A stretch of 64,000 bases of DNA from Paraburkholderia sprentiae WSM5005 (lineage in GTDB: Bacteria; Pseudomonadota; Gammaproteobacteria; Burkholderiales; Burkholderiaceae), in assembly GCF_001865575.2 (NCBI RefSeq), contig NZ_CP017565.2:310001-374000 (forward strand), read 5' to 3'. The translations under genes and the position numbers were made by a program. Within the stretch, counting starts at the first letter, position 1. Each line of letters opens with the position of its first letter. A model generated the notes under the pieces. The model was not told the DNA's origin and ran no database searches. It worked only from the letters and a program-made list of their open reading frames with translations. Below, one piece after another: positions 37,131 through 45,341 of this stretch.

Positions 37131-37257
37131 CGCTCAAGCACCGCCTGACGGCCCGCGGCTGCGCCCACTACGGGATTTTTCTCGGGCAATGCCTGGCGCA
37201 CTGCGATCTTTCCGCAACGTCGCGGCCTCATCTATCAGCACGACTCGCGCGACAGTG
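37131..37257 (+). pseudogene. phaZ: PHA depolymerase, piece C (C-terminal end)
   Basis: Plus-strand codons LKHRLTARGCAHYGIFLGQ match the HLTARGCGHYGIFSG segment of PhaZ that contains the catalytic His. It adjoins piece B exactly, but in the opposite orientation. The remaining C-terminal codons are frameshifted. Confidence 0.65.
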
Positions 37258-37366
37258 ACGAGTCAGCGGCCGGTTCGCACACTGAATTCCTCGAGGACGT
37301 GGCGACGTGACGGCGCACGACAAGGGGCGCGGCCGATCAACGGCCATGGGATTGAAGGAGCAGCAG

Positions 37367-37615
37367 ATGAACACCAATGAGACGTCCTTGCGCTGGTTGA
37401 TCGACAAATGGCTGGCGCCAACGCCGGCCATGCCGGTCCGCCTGACCCGATACAGTCGTTCGGGCTCGAGCCAGAGACGGTGCGTACGCGTCGAGTCATT
37501 GCGTATGACAGGCTTGCTGGCCATTTTCTTCTTCCGGCACGATGACGGATCGTGGTGCGTGTTCCCGCCCACGACCAGAGGGCCAGTGATGCGTACCTAC
37601 CCACGAACTGGATAG
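37367..37615 (+). CDS. Small conserved hypothetical protein (WLAPTPAMPVR family)
   Basis: An 82-residue basic protein starting at 37367 with GAAGGAG six bases upstream. It begins SLRWLIDKWLAPTPAMPVRL and has RCVRVESLR and LAIFFFRHDDGSWCVFPP. I recall similar short proteins in Paraburkholderia genomes, without known function. A fragment of the same family lies at 2461-2574. The hydrophobic-aromatic C-terminal half and basic N-terminal half could suit a nucleic-acid-binding or stress protein, but that is a guess. Confidence 0.7.
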   Translation: MNTNETSLRWLIDKWLAPTPAMPVRLTRYSRSGSSQRRCVRVESLRMTGLLAIFFFRHDDGSWCVFPPTTRGPVMRTYPRTG

Positions 37616-37814
37616 ACAGATCTCGCACGGAAGAGCGGGAAGTCCGGCCGGTCTGGTCGGCCGTGCGATAACACGGCAGGGCTCGCATTTTTAGTACAAG
37701 CCGCGGTTTCGCGCTGTGGGTGTCTGAAATCGCCGGGCCTTAAATCCTCGTTGGTGCTCGCCAGACTGTGCGGATGACGAGCGCCAAGGAGATCCTGCAT
37801 CGGAGGGGACTGCG
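37616..37814. other. Gap without a recognisable gene
   Basis: Two hundred bases with no convincing frame, hairpin or promoter. It separates two small genes that both have strong ribosome sites. Confidence 0.4.
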
Positions 37815-37994
37815 ATGAAACGGCGTGCGGGGGGTGGTGGAATAGTGGGGGCGGTGGGCGTTGCGATGGTCCAGGCTGTCGCATCGCGTGCTGGGGACGT
37901 GTCCAATGAGCAGGTATTCAAAACGCACTGCGCTGATCAAGCGGGGGAACGGCACGTCTATAGTCCCGTTCCGGGCTGGGGCACTTCCATATGA
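37815..37994 (+). CDS. Small ORF, possible exported peptide or cytochrome remnant
   Basis: A 59-codon frame with a very good ribosome site (GGAGGGG) seven bases before the ATG. The protein starts MKRRAGGGGIVGAVGVAMVQ, which resembles a signal sequence with AVASRA as a possible cleavage region. SNEQVFKTHCADQ then looks like the start of a class I cytochrome c (VFKTHCAxCH) in which the CH haem residues are lost. It may be a cytochrome gene cut short by a frameshift. Confidence 0.4.
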   Translation: MKRRAGGGGIVGAVGVAMVQAVASRAGDVSNEQVFKTHCADQAGERHVYSPVPGWGTSI

Positions 37995-38184
37995 TCCCGT
38001 TAGCTCATCGAGATTACTAGAGATCGTGGACCGGATCCAGCTGGCAAGGCAATACCTGTATCAGGTCGGACCGATTTCCGTTTGAGGAACCCGGTCTCGC
38101 TGGATGCTGAGAGGCCCGCGATGCGCTCTTACCGGCTTGCGGCGTGAGCGACGGGTCGATAGTCGGGCGATCGAGGAGAACGGA

Positions 38185-38391
38185 ATGAACATCTTGGAAT
38201 TGGCGGGGAATGCCGGAATGCTGGTCGTACTTGACGGCAGGATCGGTCGCACCGAGTACCGAAGCGTCCATGGAACCCTGGATGCGTTTCAGCGTTTTGT
38301 TCATGCGTTTGAATCGGCATTGGCGAATGGTGAGGAATCCGATTTGTCTCGGAGCCAGAGAGGCCTGTGCGCGGAGTCTTCGTCATCTTGA
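38185..38391 (+). CDS. Small hypothetical protein
   Basis: A 68-residue frame from the ATG at 38185, with GAGGAGAACGG in front. It begins MNILELAGNAGMLVVLDGRI and continues TLDAFQRFVHAFESALANG, a plausible small alpha/beta protein. The C-terminus is serine/arginine-rich and may be altered. I do not recognise the family. Confidence 0.45.
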   Translation: MNILELAGNAGMLVVLDGRIGRTEYRSVHGTLDAFQRFVHAFESALANGEESDLSRSQRGLCAESSSS

Positions 38392-38530
38392 AGACATGGT
38401 GCCGGAGCGCCACCATGGAGGCCCTCACGCTGACCTGGAATGCGCTTCTGACCGCTGGCCATGAAACCGGAGCGGGTGCAGGACATGCTGGTCCCGGATC
38501 GTGAGCAAGCTCGATTGAGTGGAGCGACTA

Positions 38531-38980
38531 ATGAAGGTTTCCGCAATCTACGCCTGGGTAACGGTACTTACTGCAATCGCCGCGGGGCTCCCTTCGGGCT
38601 CGTCCTACGCCTACGCGCTCGATCCGCAACTCGACTGTAGATCGAACGCACACGCGTTCATCGCCCCGCTCCTAAAGAGCCAGTATATCGATCCGAATCC
38701 GATGCGCGTCGAAGCAAACTCGGTCAACGCATTTCGACCGGCGCACGGCAGCAAGTTGACCGCATTTGGCTTTCCCGTCTACGCCGTCCTCGGGTATGAA
38801 CACGACGATGCACTGTTCAAACGCGGCGATGGCCGGCCCGTCACGGAGTCAGCCTATGGCGTGGTAGTAATCGGCCCCACCGAGTCAGTAGAAGCGCACG
38901 CGCGCCAGACCGGCAGCGGCGCTGTCATTCATCAAGTTGTCCCCCTCTTGCTAACGGCCATTTTCTGCAGCGGACCATGA
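38531..38980 (+). CDS. Hypothetical exported protein
   Basis: A 149-residue protein from the ATG at 38531 (GTGGAGCGAC upstream). Residues 1-28 form a signal peptide: MKVSAIYAWVTVLTAIAAGL, then SYAYA before LDPQLDCRS. The mature part has two cysteines (one in LDCRS, one in FCSGP near the end) that could form a disulfide, and a central FGFPVYAVLGYE segment. The size and layout are those of small periplasmic proteins. I cannot name the family. It appears intact although it is surrounded by broken genes. Confidence 0.65.
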   Translation: MKVSAIYAWVTVLTAIAAGLPSGSSYAYALDPQLDCRSNAHAFIAPLLKSQYIDPNPMRVEANSVNAFRPAHGSKLTAFGFPVYAVLGYEHDDALFKRGDGRPVTESAYGVVVIGPTESVEAHARQTGSGAVIHQVVPLLLTAIFCSGP

Positions 38981-39276
38981 CGCGCTCAGCGGTGCTGTCA
39001 TGCGTGCAGTGGGATGGCGTTGTTACATTAGTGTTTGCGTCCCAGTAGTGCGATCAACGGGCCTTTCCTTAAAAGCCGGACGGATTTTGGGTGAGCTCGG
39101 TGAAACGATGCTGTGTGGCGAAGCGGTTCGCTGAGTTGCTTTCGGCAGGGCGACGCACGCAGTAAATGTCGGTTCAGTGCGAAGAGAGGTGGCGCCGAGA
39201 ATTCGGACAGGTCGGTAAGTGGAAGAGCTTGGGCGGCGTGATTCGGTCATTATGGCCGGCAACAAGGAACCAGAAG
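38981..39276. other. Gap with probable IS remnants
   Basis: About 300 bases with no intact gene, directly in front of an IS3-OrfA start. It presumably contains the left part of that IS3 element, but I cannot identify a terminal repeat with confidence. Confidence 0.35.
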
Positions 39277-40539
39277 ATGACGAAACGCAACCGACGGACA
39301 CACTCACCGGCGCTCAAGGCAAAGGTGGCACTCGCGGCGCTCAAGGGCGACAAGACGCTGGCCGAGCTGGCCCGGAGGCGCGTCTTCGCGCCGGCCCGGA
39401 TTGCGGTGCTTCGGCTTCTTGCTTCCCAGGCGGCGACGTCGCTCGAGAATACCCGCTTGTACCGCGAACTCGAACAACGCGAAACCAAGATCCGGCGCCT
39501 CGTCGACGCCAACATCATCGGTATTTTCATATGGGATTTCGAAGGTCACGTTCTTGAGGCCAACGACGCGTTTCTGCGCATTGTGGATTACGACCGCGAG
39601 GACCTCATGGCGGGCCGGCTACGCTGGATGGACCTCACGCCACCGGAATGGCTCGCCCGTGACCTGAGTCAATGGATACCACAACACAAAGTGACTGGGC
39701 GCCTGGAACCTTTCGAAAAGGAGTACTTCCGCAAAGACGGCAGCCGCGTCCCCGTGCTGATCGGCGTCGCCACGTTCGAGGCGGGCGGAAACGAGGGTGT
39801 CGCGTTCGTGCTCGATCTGACGGAACGCAAGAAAGCAGAGCACCGCTTGCGTGAGTCCTACGAGATGCTGCGAGAGCTCACCTCCCGTCGCGAGACGGCT
39901 CGTGAGGAAGAGCGCAAGCACATTGCACGGGAAATGCACGACGACCTGGGACAACACCTTACCGCCCTTCGCATGAGGGCATCGATGTTAGCCGTGCAGT
40001 TTGGCAAGGACCTCCCAGCGCTGGCCGAACAGGCCCAGGCACTGACGGCGCTGGTGGACAACACCATGCGGGTTGTCCGGGGTGTCATCGCGTCGCTACG
40101 CCCAGCAGCACTGGACGCAGGCATTGGGGCTGCGCTCGAGTGGCTCGCTGCAGAATTCAACCGCAACCCCCGCACGGTGTGTCGCCTCCGCGTGCAGGAC
40201 GAGAACCTCGTACTGAACGAGGACCGCGCTATCGTACTGTTTCGCGTAGTTCAGGAGGCGCTGACCAATGTTGCCCGTCACGCTGCGGCCAGCCAGGTGA
40301 CCATCACGCTCGAGCGAACGCCGGATTCCTGTGTGCTGGAAGTACGGGACGACGGTCAAGGATTCGATCCTCTGGCGACCAGAAAAAGATCGTTCGGACT
40401 GGCGGGAATGGAGGAGCGCGTCCTGATGCTGGGTGGCCGGATCGTTGTTGTCAGTTCACCGGGAAACGGCTGCGCGATCATCGTGCACCTACCTCTTTTC
40501 CATGAGACCGGAGACGCGACTGACATGATCTACACATGA
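39277..40539 (+). CDS. Chimera: IS3 OrfA N-terminus fused in frame to a PAS-histidine kinase
   Basis: A 420-residue frame. Residues 1-32 (MTKRNRRTHSPALKAKVALA, then LKGDKTLAELA) are the N-terminal helix-turn-helix of an IS3-family OrfA. From about 34 it becomes the tail of a GAF domain (ARIAVLRLLASQAATSLENT). A PAS domain follows (ANIIGIFIWDFEGHVLEAND), then a HisKA_3 region (REEERKHIAREMHDDLGQHL) and HATPase motifs (NVARHAA, DDGQGFD, GLAGMEERV). The phosphorylated His is in REMHDD. AAGGAACC precedes the ATG, so the hybrid may really be expressed. It lacks the original sensor part and has no response regulator nearby. Confidence 0.8.
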   Translation: MTKRNRRTHSPALKAKVALAALKGDKTLAELARRRVFAPARIAVLRLLASQAATSLENTRLYRELEQRETKIRRLVDANIIGIFIWDFEGHVLEANDAFLRIVDYDREDLMAGRLRWMDLTPPEWLARDLSQWIPQHKVTGRLEPFEKEYFRKDGSRVPVLIGVATFEAGGNEGVAFVLDLTERKKAEHRLRESYEMLRELTSRRETAREEERKHIAREMHDDLGQHLTALRMRASMLAVQFGKDLPALAEQAQALTALVDNTMRVVRGVIASLRPAALDAGIGAALEWLAAEFNRNPRTVCRLRVQDENLVLNEDRAIVLFRVVQEALTNVARHAAASQVTITLERTPDSCVLEVRDDGQGFDPLATRKRSFGLAGMEERVLMLGGRIVVVSSPGNGCAIIVHLPLFHETGDATDMIYT

Positions 40540-41065
40540 AGGTCCGCTGCGGAGGGCGGATTCAACTGGTGGATGCAACACACTCCTATGTAGCATTGGG
40601 GTAAAGGCCCAACCTGGCATGGCCTACAACCAAATGTTGCACGGTAACCCCCACTGAAAAACCTTGCACCAAGGCACTCGCCGGTTTCATTGTTATGCTC
40701 AAAGATGTTCGTGAGCTGCTTATCCGCGTCTTCAAGGACGCGCGGAACAAGCGCGATCGCCAGTGCGAGCGTGACGTGAGGGCTATCCGGTCGCCCCTAA
40801 AGGTACTCGCCGAAGCGTATGTTCGTTGCCAGCAGCGCGCCTGCAACCACGCAGATGCCGTCCAATGACCGAGCCCGGAGTCCTTGTACGCTTTGCATTT
40901 CTTTCCCCTTCAATAAAAGTCGAACCTTGCGCCATGCAGCGTCAAACCGATGTAGACCGGCACGACCTACATTTAGGTATGCGACTCGTCTTTTTTGCCT
41001 TCAGTTGCACATTCTGAAACCTGGAAGGGCACGCCCAAGTACGGTGTTATGACCTTGCCAAACTC
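40540..41065. other. Gap with unassigned remnants
   Basis: No intact gene. A minus-strand stretch around 40640-40870 (ICVVAGALLATNI, then TLALAIALVPRVLED) looks like a membrane-protein end and could belong to the broken DUF1275 gene further right. The evidence is thin. Confidence 0.3.
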
Positions 41066-41191
41066 CTAGCGGAGTGGTACTGCAAGCCGGTCTCTGATGA
41101 CCGATCGATCTATGCGATCCTTCAACACAGGAAGCGCGAGAACTGCCAACAGCCCTCTGCCTGCTACCCGGGCAACTGCCGACAGGCTACG

Positions 41192-41320
41192 CGTGCCGCG
41201 GAACTCAGCGGAGTCGCTGCGAAAAGCCTTTTGAAGGCACGCGACAGACGCTCCGCTTGTCCAGCCGCATTGCTTTGCGATACGGTCGATCGGTAACCTG
41301 GTTTCGACGAGCAATCTTGA
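41192..41320 (-). pseudogene. AraC-family regulator, C-terminal HTH fragment
   Basis: Codons RLLVETRLPIDRIAKQCGWT, then QKAFRSDSAEFRGT, are the second helix-turn-helix of a GlxA/FtrA-like AraC regulator. The alignment is broken in the middle (GASVACLQKAF in place of GA-LRRAF), so a small frame change has occurred. Nothing upstream belongs to the same gene. Confidence 0.6.
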
Positions 41321-41442
41321 AGTTAAGTCTGAGTACATACCGAGATTCGCGTGCCGCGTCGGCGTCGCGGAGGGGACACCACGCATATGTCACGCGACGC
41401 AATTGATGCCGTGCGCCAGGTCGTCCGTATCTGTCCGGATCT

Positions 41443-41532
41443 GTGATTGCCGGCGTGCTCAATCGCAATGGCCTGCGAACCGGCCAAGGTAACTTCTGGA
41501 CCCAGGAGCGAGTCACCGCGTTGCGCAGCCGG
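41443..41532 (+). pseudogene. Large serine recombinase fragment
   Basis: Thirty codons, IAGVLNRNGLRTGQGNFWTQ followed by ERVTALRS, correspond to the 'recombinase' domain of plasmid/transposon serine recombinases (IA-LNRNGLKTGRGNRWT-ERVTALR). Both ends are missing. The right side joins the DUF1275 remnant at about 41532. Confidence 0.6.
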
Positions 41533-41765
41533 GCCCGGTTACCTGCACCGCGAAACTCGAGAAGAAGCGCAGAAAGCATCGCTCCCACAATGAAGAGCAC
41601 GATGATCGCGAGGAGTGAGAGCCCCGAACGCGGGTCGCCTGTGGCGATCCTGTCTGCCAATGACGTCACATTGCCAGTCATGTTGCCCGAAAAAATACCC
41701 GCGACACAAAGTGAGCAGAGCCAACCACTGCCCTCGTCGTGGTTGTAACGGCGGTGCCAGAACAC
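41490..41765 (-). pseudogene. DUF1275 (YoaK-like) membrane protein fragment
   Basis: Minus-strand codons LCVAGIFSGNMTGNVTSLAD, then SLLAIIVLFIVGAMLSALLL, match the first transmembrane half of DUF1275 proteins, with the FTGNMTGN-type motif. The frame continues into sequence that belongs to other genes. Position and edges are approximate. Confidence 0.6.
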
Positions 41766-41888
41766 GGTGGTCCGCAGCGGCGGGAGCCGCAGCGGCGACC
41801 TGACGACTTCCAGCTGCAACGGTGCGGCCGCGCTCGGTCAGCTTTTGCGGCACCGTCGCCACTGGAAATCGATAAAAAGGTCCGCCTC

Positions 41889-42779
41889 TCAATTCCGGAG
41901 TGACTGTATGCGAGATGCTTGAAATGCGGCTTCTATATCGGCATAACCAAACCCCTGATCAGCCCATTGGCCAAATGTGGACCTTACGGCGCTCATAACG
42001 GGGAGCGTAACTCCGGCTTTTTCAGTTGAGCCGAGTATCAAGTCCGCCGCTACAAGGTAATCATTGACTGTACCGGAAATTCCGGCAGGAGGCGGGCCCG
42101 GACGGCTCGCGGCATCTTGCCAGCGCGTCAGGATGCCTTCCACGTCACTACCCAAGACCGAGGCAATCTCGAAAACAATTTTCGGGTCCACACCGAGAGC
42201 GCCTGCTGCGCCGATGGACTCCAATACCCCTGCAAGTCCAACCTGAAAATGAACACTCCACGCGAACATGACGGTCGTGGCGGCCGAGACATCTTCACCA
42301 ACGAACCTGCAATTGCCAAAGGATTTGAATAGCGTTTCCTGCCGCGCAAAGACATCTGGGCGACCGCTTGCAAGAAGCAACCCGCCTGGCGTGCCGATGT
42401 GACTTGGATATGTCATTACCTTGACATCCATGTAGCCTAAGGCTCCTCGGGCTGCGCAAAGCTTTTCGAGTGCCACGGCATCCTCAATGCCACCGGTTGC
42501 AAGTTGGACGACAGTCTTACCGTGCAGATCTGCATCGGCGATCAAGGCTACGGAGGAAGCATAGTCACTTATAACAAGGAAGATAATATCGGAAGTCGCT
42601 ATCGCCGCTTCAGCCGATGAGAAAACGGTAGCACCGCAATCCTCAAGTGGTGCGCATTTCGACTGCGTCCTGTTCCAGACGCTGATTGTGTATCCGGCGC
42701 TAAGCATAGCTTTCGCCATGGCACTACCCATCAACCCCGTGCCGAGTAGAGTAATTTTTCCTGATTTCTTATTTTGCAT
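41889..42779 (-). CDS. Imine-reductase-like NAD(P)-dependent oxidoreductase
   Basis: A 296-residue beta-hydroxyacid-dehydrogenase-fold protein. The N-terminal Rossmann motif is LLGTGLMGSAMAKAML. VWNRTQSK is the NADPH-type loop of imine reductases (NRTxxK), and VMTYPSHIGTPGGLLLASG matches their second conserved segment. The C-terminal half is the helical dimer domain. Imine reductases reduce cyclic imines or condense ketones with amines; in reverse they would oxidise amines. The start at 42779 is preceded only by a weak site. Aminotransferases and a ferredoxin system follow upstream on the same strand, after about 850 bp of decayed sequence. Confidence 0.8.
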   Translation of the reverse strand: MQNKKSGKITLLGTGLMGSAMAKAMLSAGYTISVWNRTQSKCAPLEDCGATVFSSAEAAIATSDIIFLVISDYASSVALIADADLHGKTVVQLATGGIEDAVALEKLCAARGALGYMDVKVMTYPSHIGTPGGLLLASGRPDVFARQETLFKSFGNCRFVGEDVSAATTVMFAWSVHFQVGLAGVLESIGAAGALGVDPKIVFEIASVLGSDVEGILTRWQDAASRPGPPPAGISGTVNDYLVAADLILGSTEKAGVTLPVMSAVRSTFGQWADQGFGYADIEAAFQASRIQSLRN

Positions 42780-42836
42780 GCCTAGTCCGCAAAAGGGTGG
42801 TGATACATTCCTATCAGCTGGTCCCGGATACCTCAC

Positions 42837-43171
42837 AAGTGTCCGTGCAGCCGGCCCGATTCTCGAAAATGTCCGCTAAACGACTAGGTACTTGGCCTCC
42901 CTGTCCCACAGGACAGGTCGTTCCATGCATGCTCTGATCCACAACCCACCAGGTTTGGCTCCGATTTCCCTCTGCTCAGACGCCGTCTCAGCGCGAGGAC
43001 AGCGCTATGGACTGCCGTCAATACTGGCTTACCGCTGGCCTGTTCGCAGACGCCTTTGCTCGCGCCATGCTGAACTGGGCCAAGGCGATCGTATTGCATC
43101 CATCTGCCGCCAGCCGTCTGGCCTATGCACCGATCAGCGTGTCATGCAAATCCATGTCGCCCCGGTTGACG
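42837..43171. other. Gap without a recognisable gene
   Basis: About 330 bases with open frames on both strands but no signature. It lies between the imine-reductase gene start and a broken GlxA-like regulator. Confidence 0.4.
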
Positions 43172-43508
43172 ACCAGGCTGTCCGAGCGCATTCCCGACAC
43201 CCGGTCCATCAGCGATGAACACTCCGTCGAACTTGCCAACGTCGCCGGAATCACATGCGCGTGTCCATATGTCAATTGATAAGGAACATCGAATTTTTGC
43301 GCCTCGCCGAGTAAAAAGTGACGTTGTACGGCTTGTGATCATGATTGCGCCTTCTGTAAATCTCGTTCGCAAGTTGGAACATCTCGGCGATTGCGCTAGT
43401 GCTCAGTAGAGAGAATCCGTCAAACAGAAGAATGCCGATATGTCGAGCGACGGATCTCCCTTTCTTCTCTTGCACTTCGCCATCACATTCTCGAACGCTA
43501 CGCTTCAT
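43172..43508 (-). pseudogene. GlxA/FtrA-type AraC regulator, N-terminal DJ-1/PfpI part, frameshifted
   Basis: One minus frame gives ARHIGILLFDGFSLLSTSAI, then AEMFQLANEIYRRR and PYNVTFYSA. After a frameshift near 43290-43310 the sequence continues as CDSGDVGKFDGVFIADGPGV. This is the amidotransferase-like sensor half of a GlxA-type regulator, as found with betaine and carnitine genes. The DNA-binding half is missing. The AraC HTH scrap at 41192-41320 might be its other end, but this is not proven. Confidence 0.65.
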
Positions 43509-43629
43509 CTTTTCCCCAACCGCGCAGTCGGACTGATAGTCTGGATGCGCGTTATCGAAAATCTTCACTGCCCCGTAGATTGGTGCCTAGGAAGCGCCGA
43601 ACCGCCATGAACGGACGGCGTGCGTTGAA

Positions 43630-43950
43630 TCAGAACTGCGATTCTGGAAGACTAACTACAAGACCATCGAGTTCGTCTGACATCTGTATCTGACAGCTGA
43701 GCCGGCTATTGGGCGCAGGTTTTATTACGCAGTCAAGCATACTTCGCTCGGTTTCGCTTGGCGGGTTCAGTTTGTCCGTCCAAGCCTCATCTATATACAC
43801 ATGGCACGTCCCGCAGCTGCTGCAGCCGCCGCACTCGGCCAGCACGGCGTCTAGCCCCTGACGCACCGCCGCTTGCATGACGCTTGTCCCGGATGTGACG
43901 TTAACCCGATGGATTGCACCATCGTGGCAGATAAACTCGATTACAGGCAC
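43630..43950 (-). CDS. [2Fe-2S] ferredoxin, adrenodoxin/putidaredoxin type
   Basis: A 106-residue ferredoxin starting at GTG (43950) with GGGGAAA upstream. The cluster ligands are in ECGGCSSCGTCHVYIDEAW: C-x5-C-x2-C, with the fourth Cys in RLSCQIQ. This spacing is that of vertebrate-type ferredoxins serving Rieske oxygenases or P450s. The reductase is encoded 17 bp upstream. Its likely client is the Rieske oxygenase at 58838-60022, as no P450 is present in the window. Confidence 0.93.
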   Translation of the reverse strand: MPVIEFICHDGAIHRVNVTSGTSVMQAAVRQGLDAVLAECGGCSSCGTCHVYIDEAWTDKLNPPSETERSMLDCVIKPAPNSRLSCQIQMSDELDGLVVSLPESQF

Positions 43951-43967
43951 AACTTTCCCCTGACCCG

Positions 43968-45194
43968 TTACGCTATCAGTAGATCCTGGATAGGTAGAGC
44001 TTCGTCATGAAGCCGCTCCAGATCAGGCGAATGACCGTCCGTCAGCAGGCGGCGCGACAGCATGAACTCTTTAGGACGATTGATCGCATCCACTGCGAGA
44101 AATTTGCGTTCCTTGAAATAGAACACGGCAAAGCTCCGGCCCGCCTTCCATTCGCCACGAATCACAATGTGATCATAGCCCTGCGACAGACCTGCGATTT
44201 GCAACTTTACGTCATATTGATCCGACCAAAACCAAGGTAGCGCCCTGTAAGGCTCAAGCTTTCCGCAAATTGTTTTGGCTGCCGTTTTGGCTTGATCGGT
44301 CGCATTCTGGACCGATTCAAGGCGAATAAATCTTTGATAGATCGGATTGCAATGGTTTGTGCAATCGCCCGCTGCCAAAATGTCGTGATCACTTGTCCTG
44401 GCAAATTCGTCTACCCGAATGCCATCATTAATCTCGAGCCCGGCGTCTTCTGCAAGACTGATTTCCGGTCGCACGCCGATACCGACAATTACCAGATCAG
44501 CCTTCAATTGCAATCCGTCACCACACGAAACGCTCTCGACGTGAAGGTTGCCGTTGATAGAAGTCGCCATGATCCCGGTCAGAATCTCTACACCTTCCTC
44601 TCGATGGATTCGCGTGTAGAACTCTGAAATCTCTGTCACGGTAACACGTTGCAATACCCTCGAAAGAGCTTCGACTATTGTTACATGCATGCCCAGATTT
44701 CGTAGCGATGCCGCCGCTTCCAGTCCAATATAGCCACCCCCAATAATGACGGCGCGCTTGCCTCGTCCAGCGAAGTCTCGGATCCGATCCACATCTTTCA
44801 TTTCTCGGAAATACAACACGCCCGGCAAATGATCGCCAGGAAGCGTCAGCTTCCGGGCAGATGCCCCGGTGGTTAGAACAAGCTTGTCATAAGAAATCCG
44901 GGCACCATTGGTCAGCTGAATTGACTTCTCGTTCCGGTCGATTGCGACCACGCGCATTCCCAAGACCAATTCCACATTCGCCGTGTCGTAAAAGTTCGCC
45001 GGTCGAATAAGAATTTCGTCGGGATGTTGTGCACCCGCCAGGTAGGCTTTCGAAAGTGGTGGACGATGATACGGAATGACTGCCTCGGCACTCACAAGCG
45101 AAATTTTCCCCGCCCACCCTTCCTGCCGAAGACTCGCAGTAAGCTGGGCCGCGCCGTGGCTCCCGCCAATAATTACAACTCGTTCATCGCTCAT
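43968..45194 (-). CDS. Ferredoxin reductase (FAD, rubredoxin/putidaredoxin reductase type)
   Basis: A 408-residue flavoprotein. FAD-binding GGSHGAAQLTASLRQEGW is at about residues 9-26, and the NADH-binding motif is IIGGGYIGLEAAASLRNLG in mid-chain. GDCTNHCNP is the FAD-ribityl motif and WFWSDQYD the C-terminal domain start. It passes electrons from NADH to the adjacent ferredoxin. In the N-terminal FAD motif GGSHGAAQLT the third Gly of GxGxxG is Ala, which is common in this class. Together with the ferredoxin and a Rieske alpha subunit it makes a complete three-component oxygenase. Confidence 0.93.
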   Translation of the reverse strand: MSDERVVIIGGSHGAAQLTASLRQEGWAGKISLVSAEAVIPYHRPPLSKAYLAGAQHPDEILIRPANFYDTANVELVLGMRVVAIDRNEKSIQLTNGARISYDKLVLTTGASARKLTLPGDHLPGVLYFREMKDVDRIRDFAGRGKRAVIIGGGYIGLEAAASLRNLGMHVTIVEALSRVLQRVTVTEISEFYTRIHREEGVEILTGIMATSINGNLHVESVSCGDGLQLKADLVIVGIGVRPEISLAEDAGLEINDGIRVDEFARTSDHDILAAGDCTNHCNPIYQRFIRLESVQNATDQAKTAAKTICGKLEPYRALPWFWSDQYDVKLQIAGLSQGYDHIVIRGEWKAGRSFAVFYFKERKFLAVDAINRPKEFMLSRRLLTDGHSPDLERLHDEALPIQDLLIA

Positions 45195-45341
45195 AAAAGT
45201 ACCTGATTTATGATGTAAGCCAGCGTCCGCTTAACGGGCTCATCATCAAACTCCCAAACCTACTCAGGCTTTGGTACGGTGCATTCGCGGCAGCTGAAAC
45301 ACCGACCCGAAACGGTCACAGCGTTTCAGACCTAATCTGCA

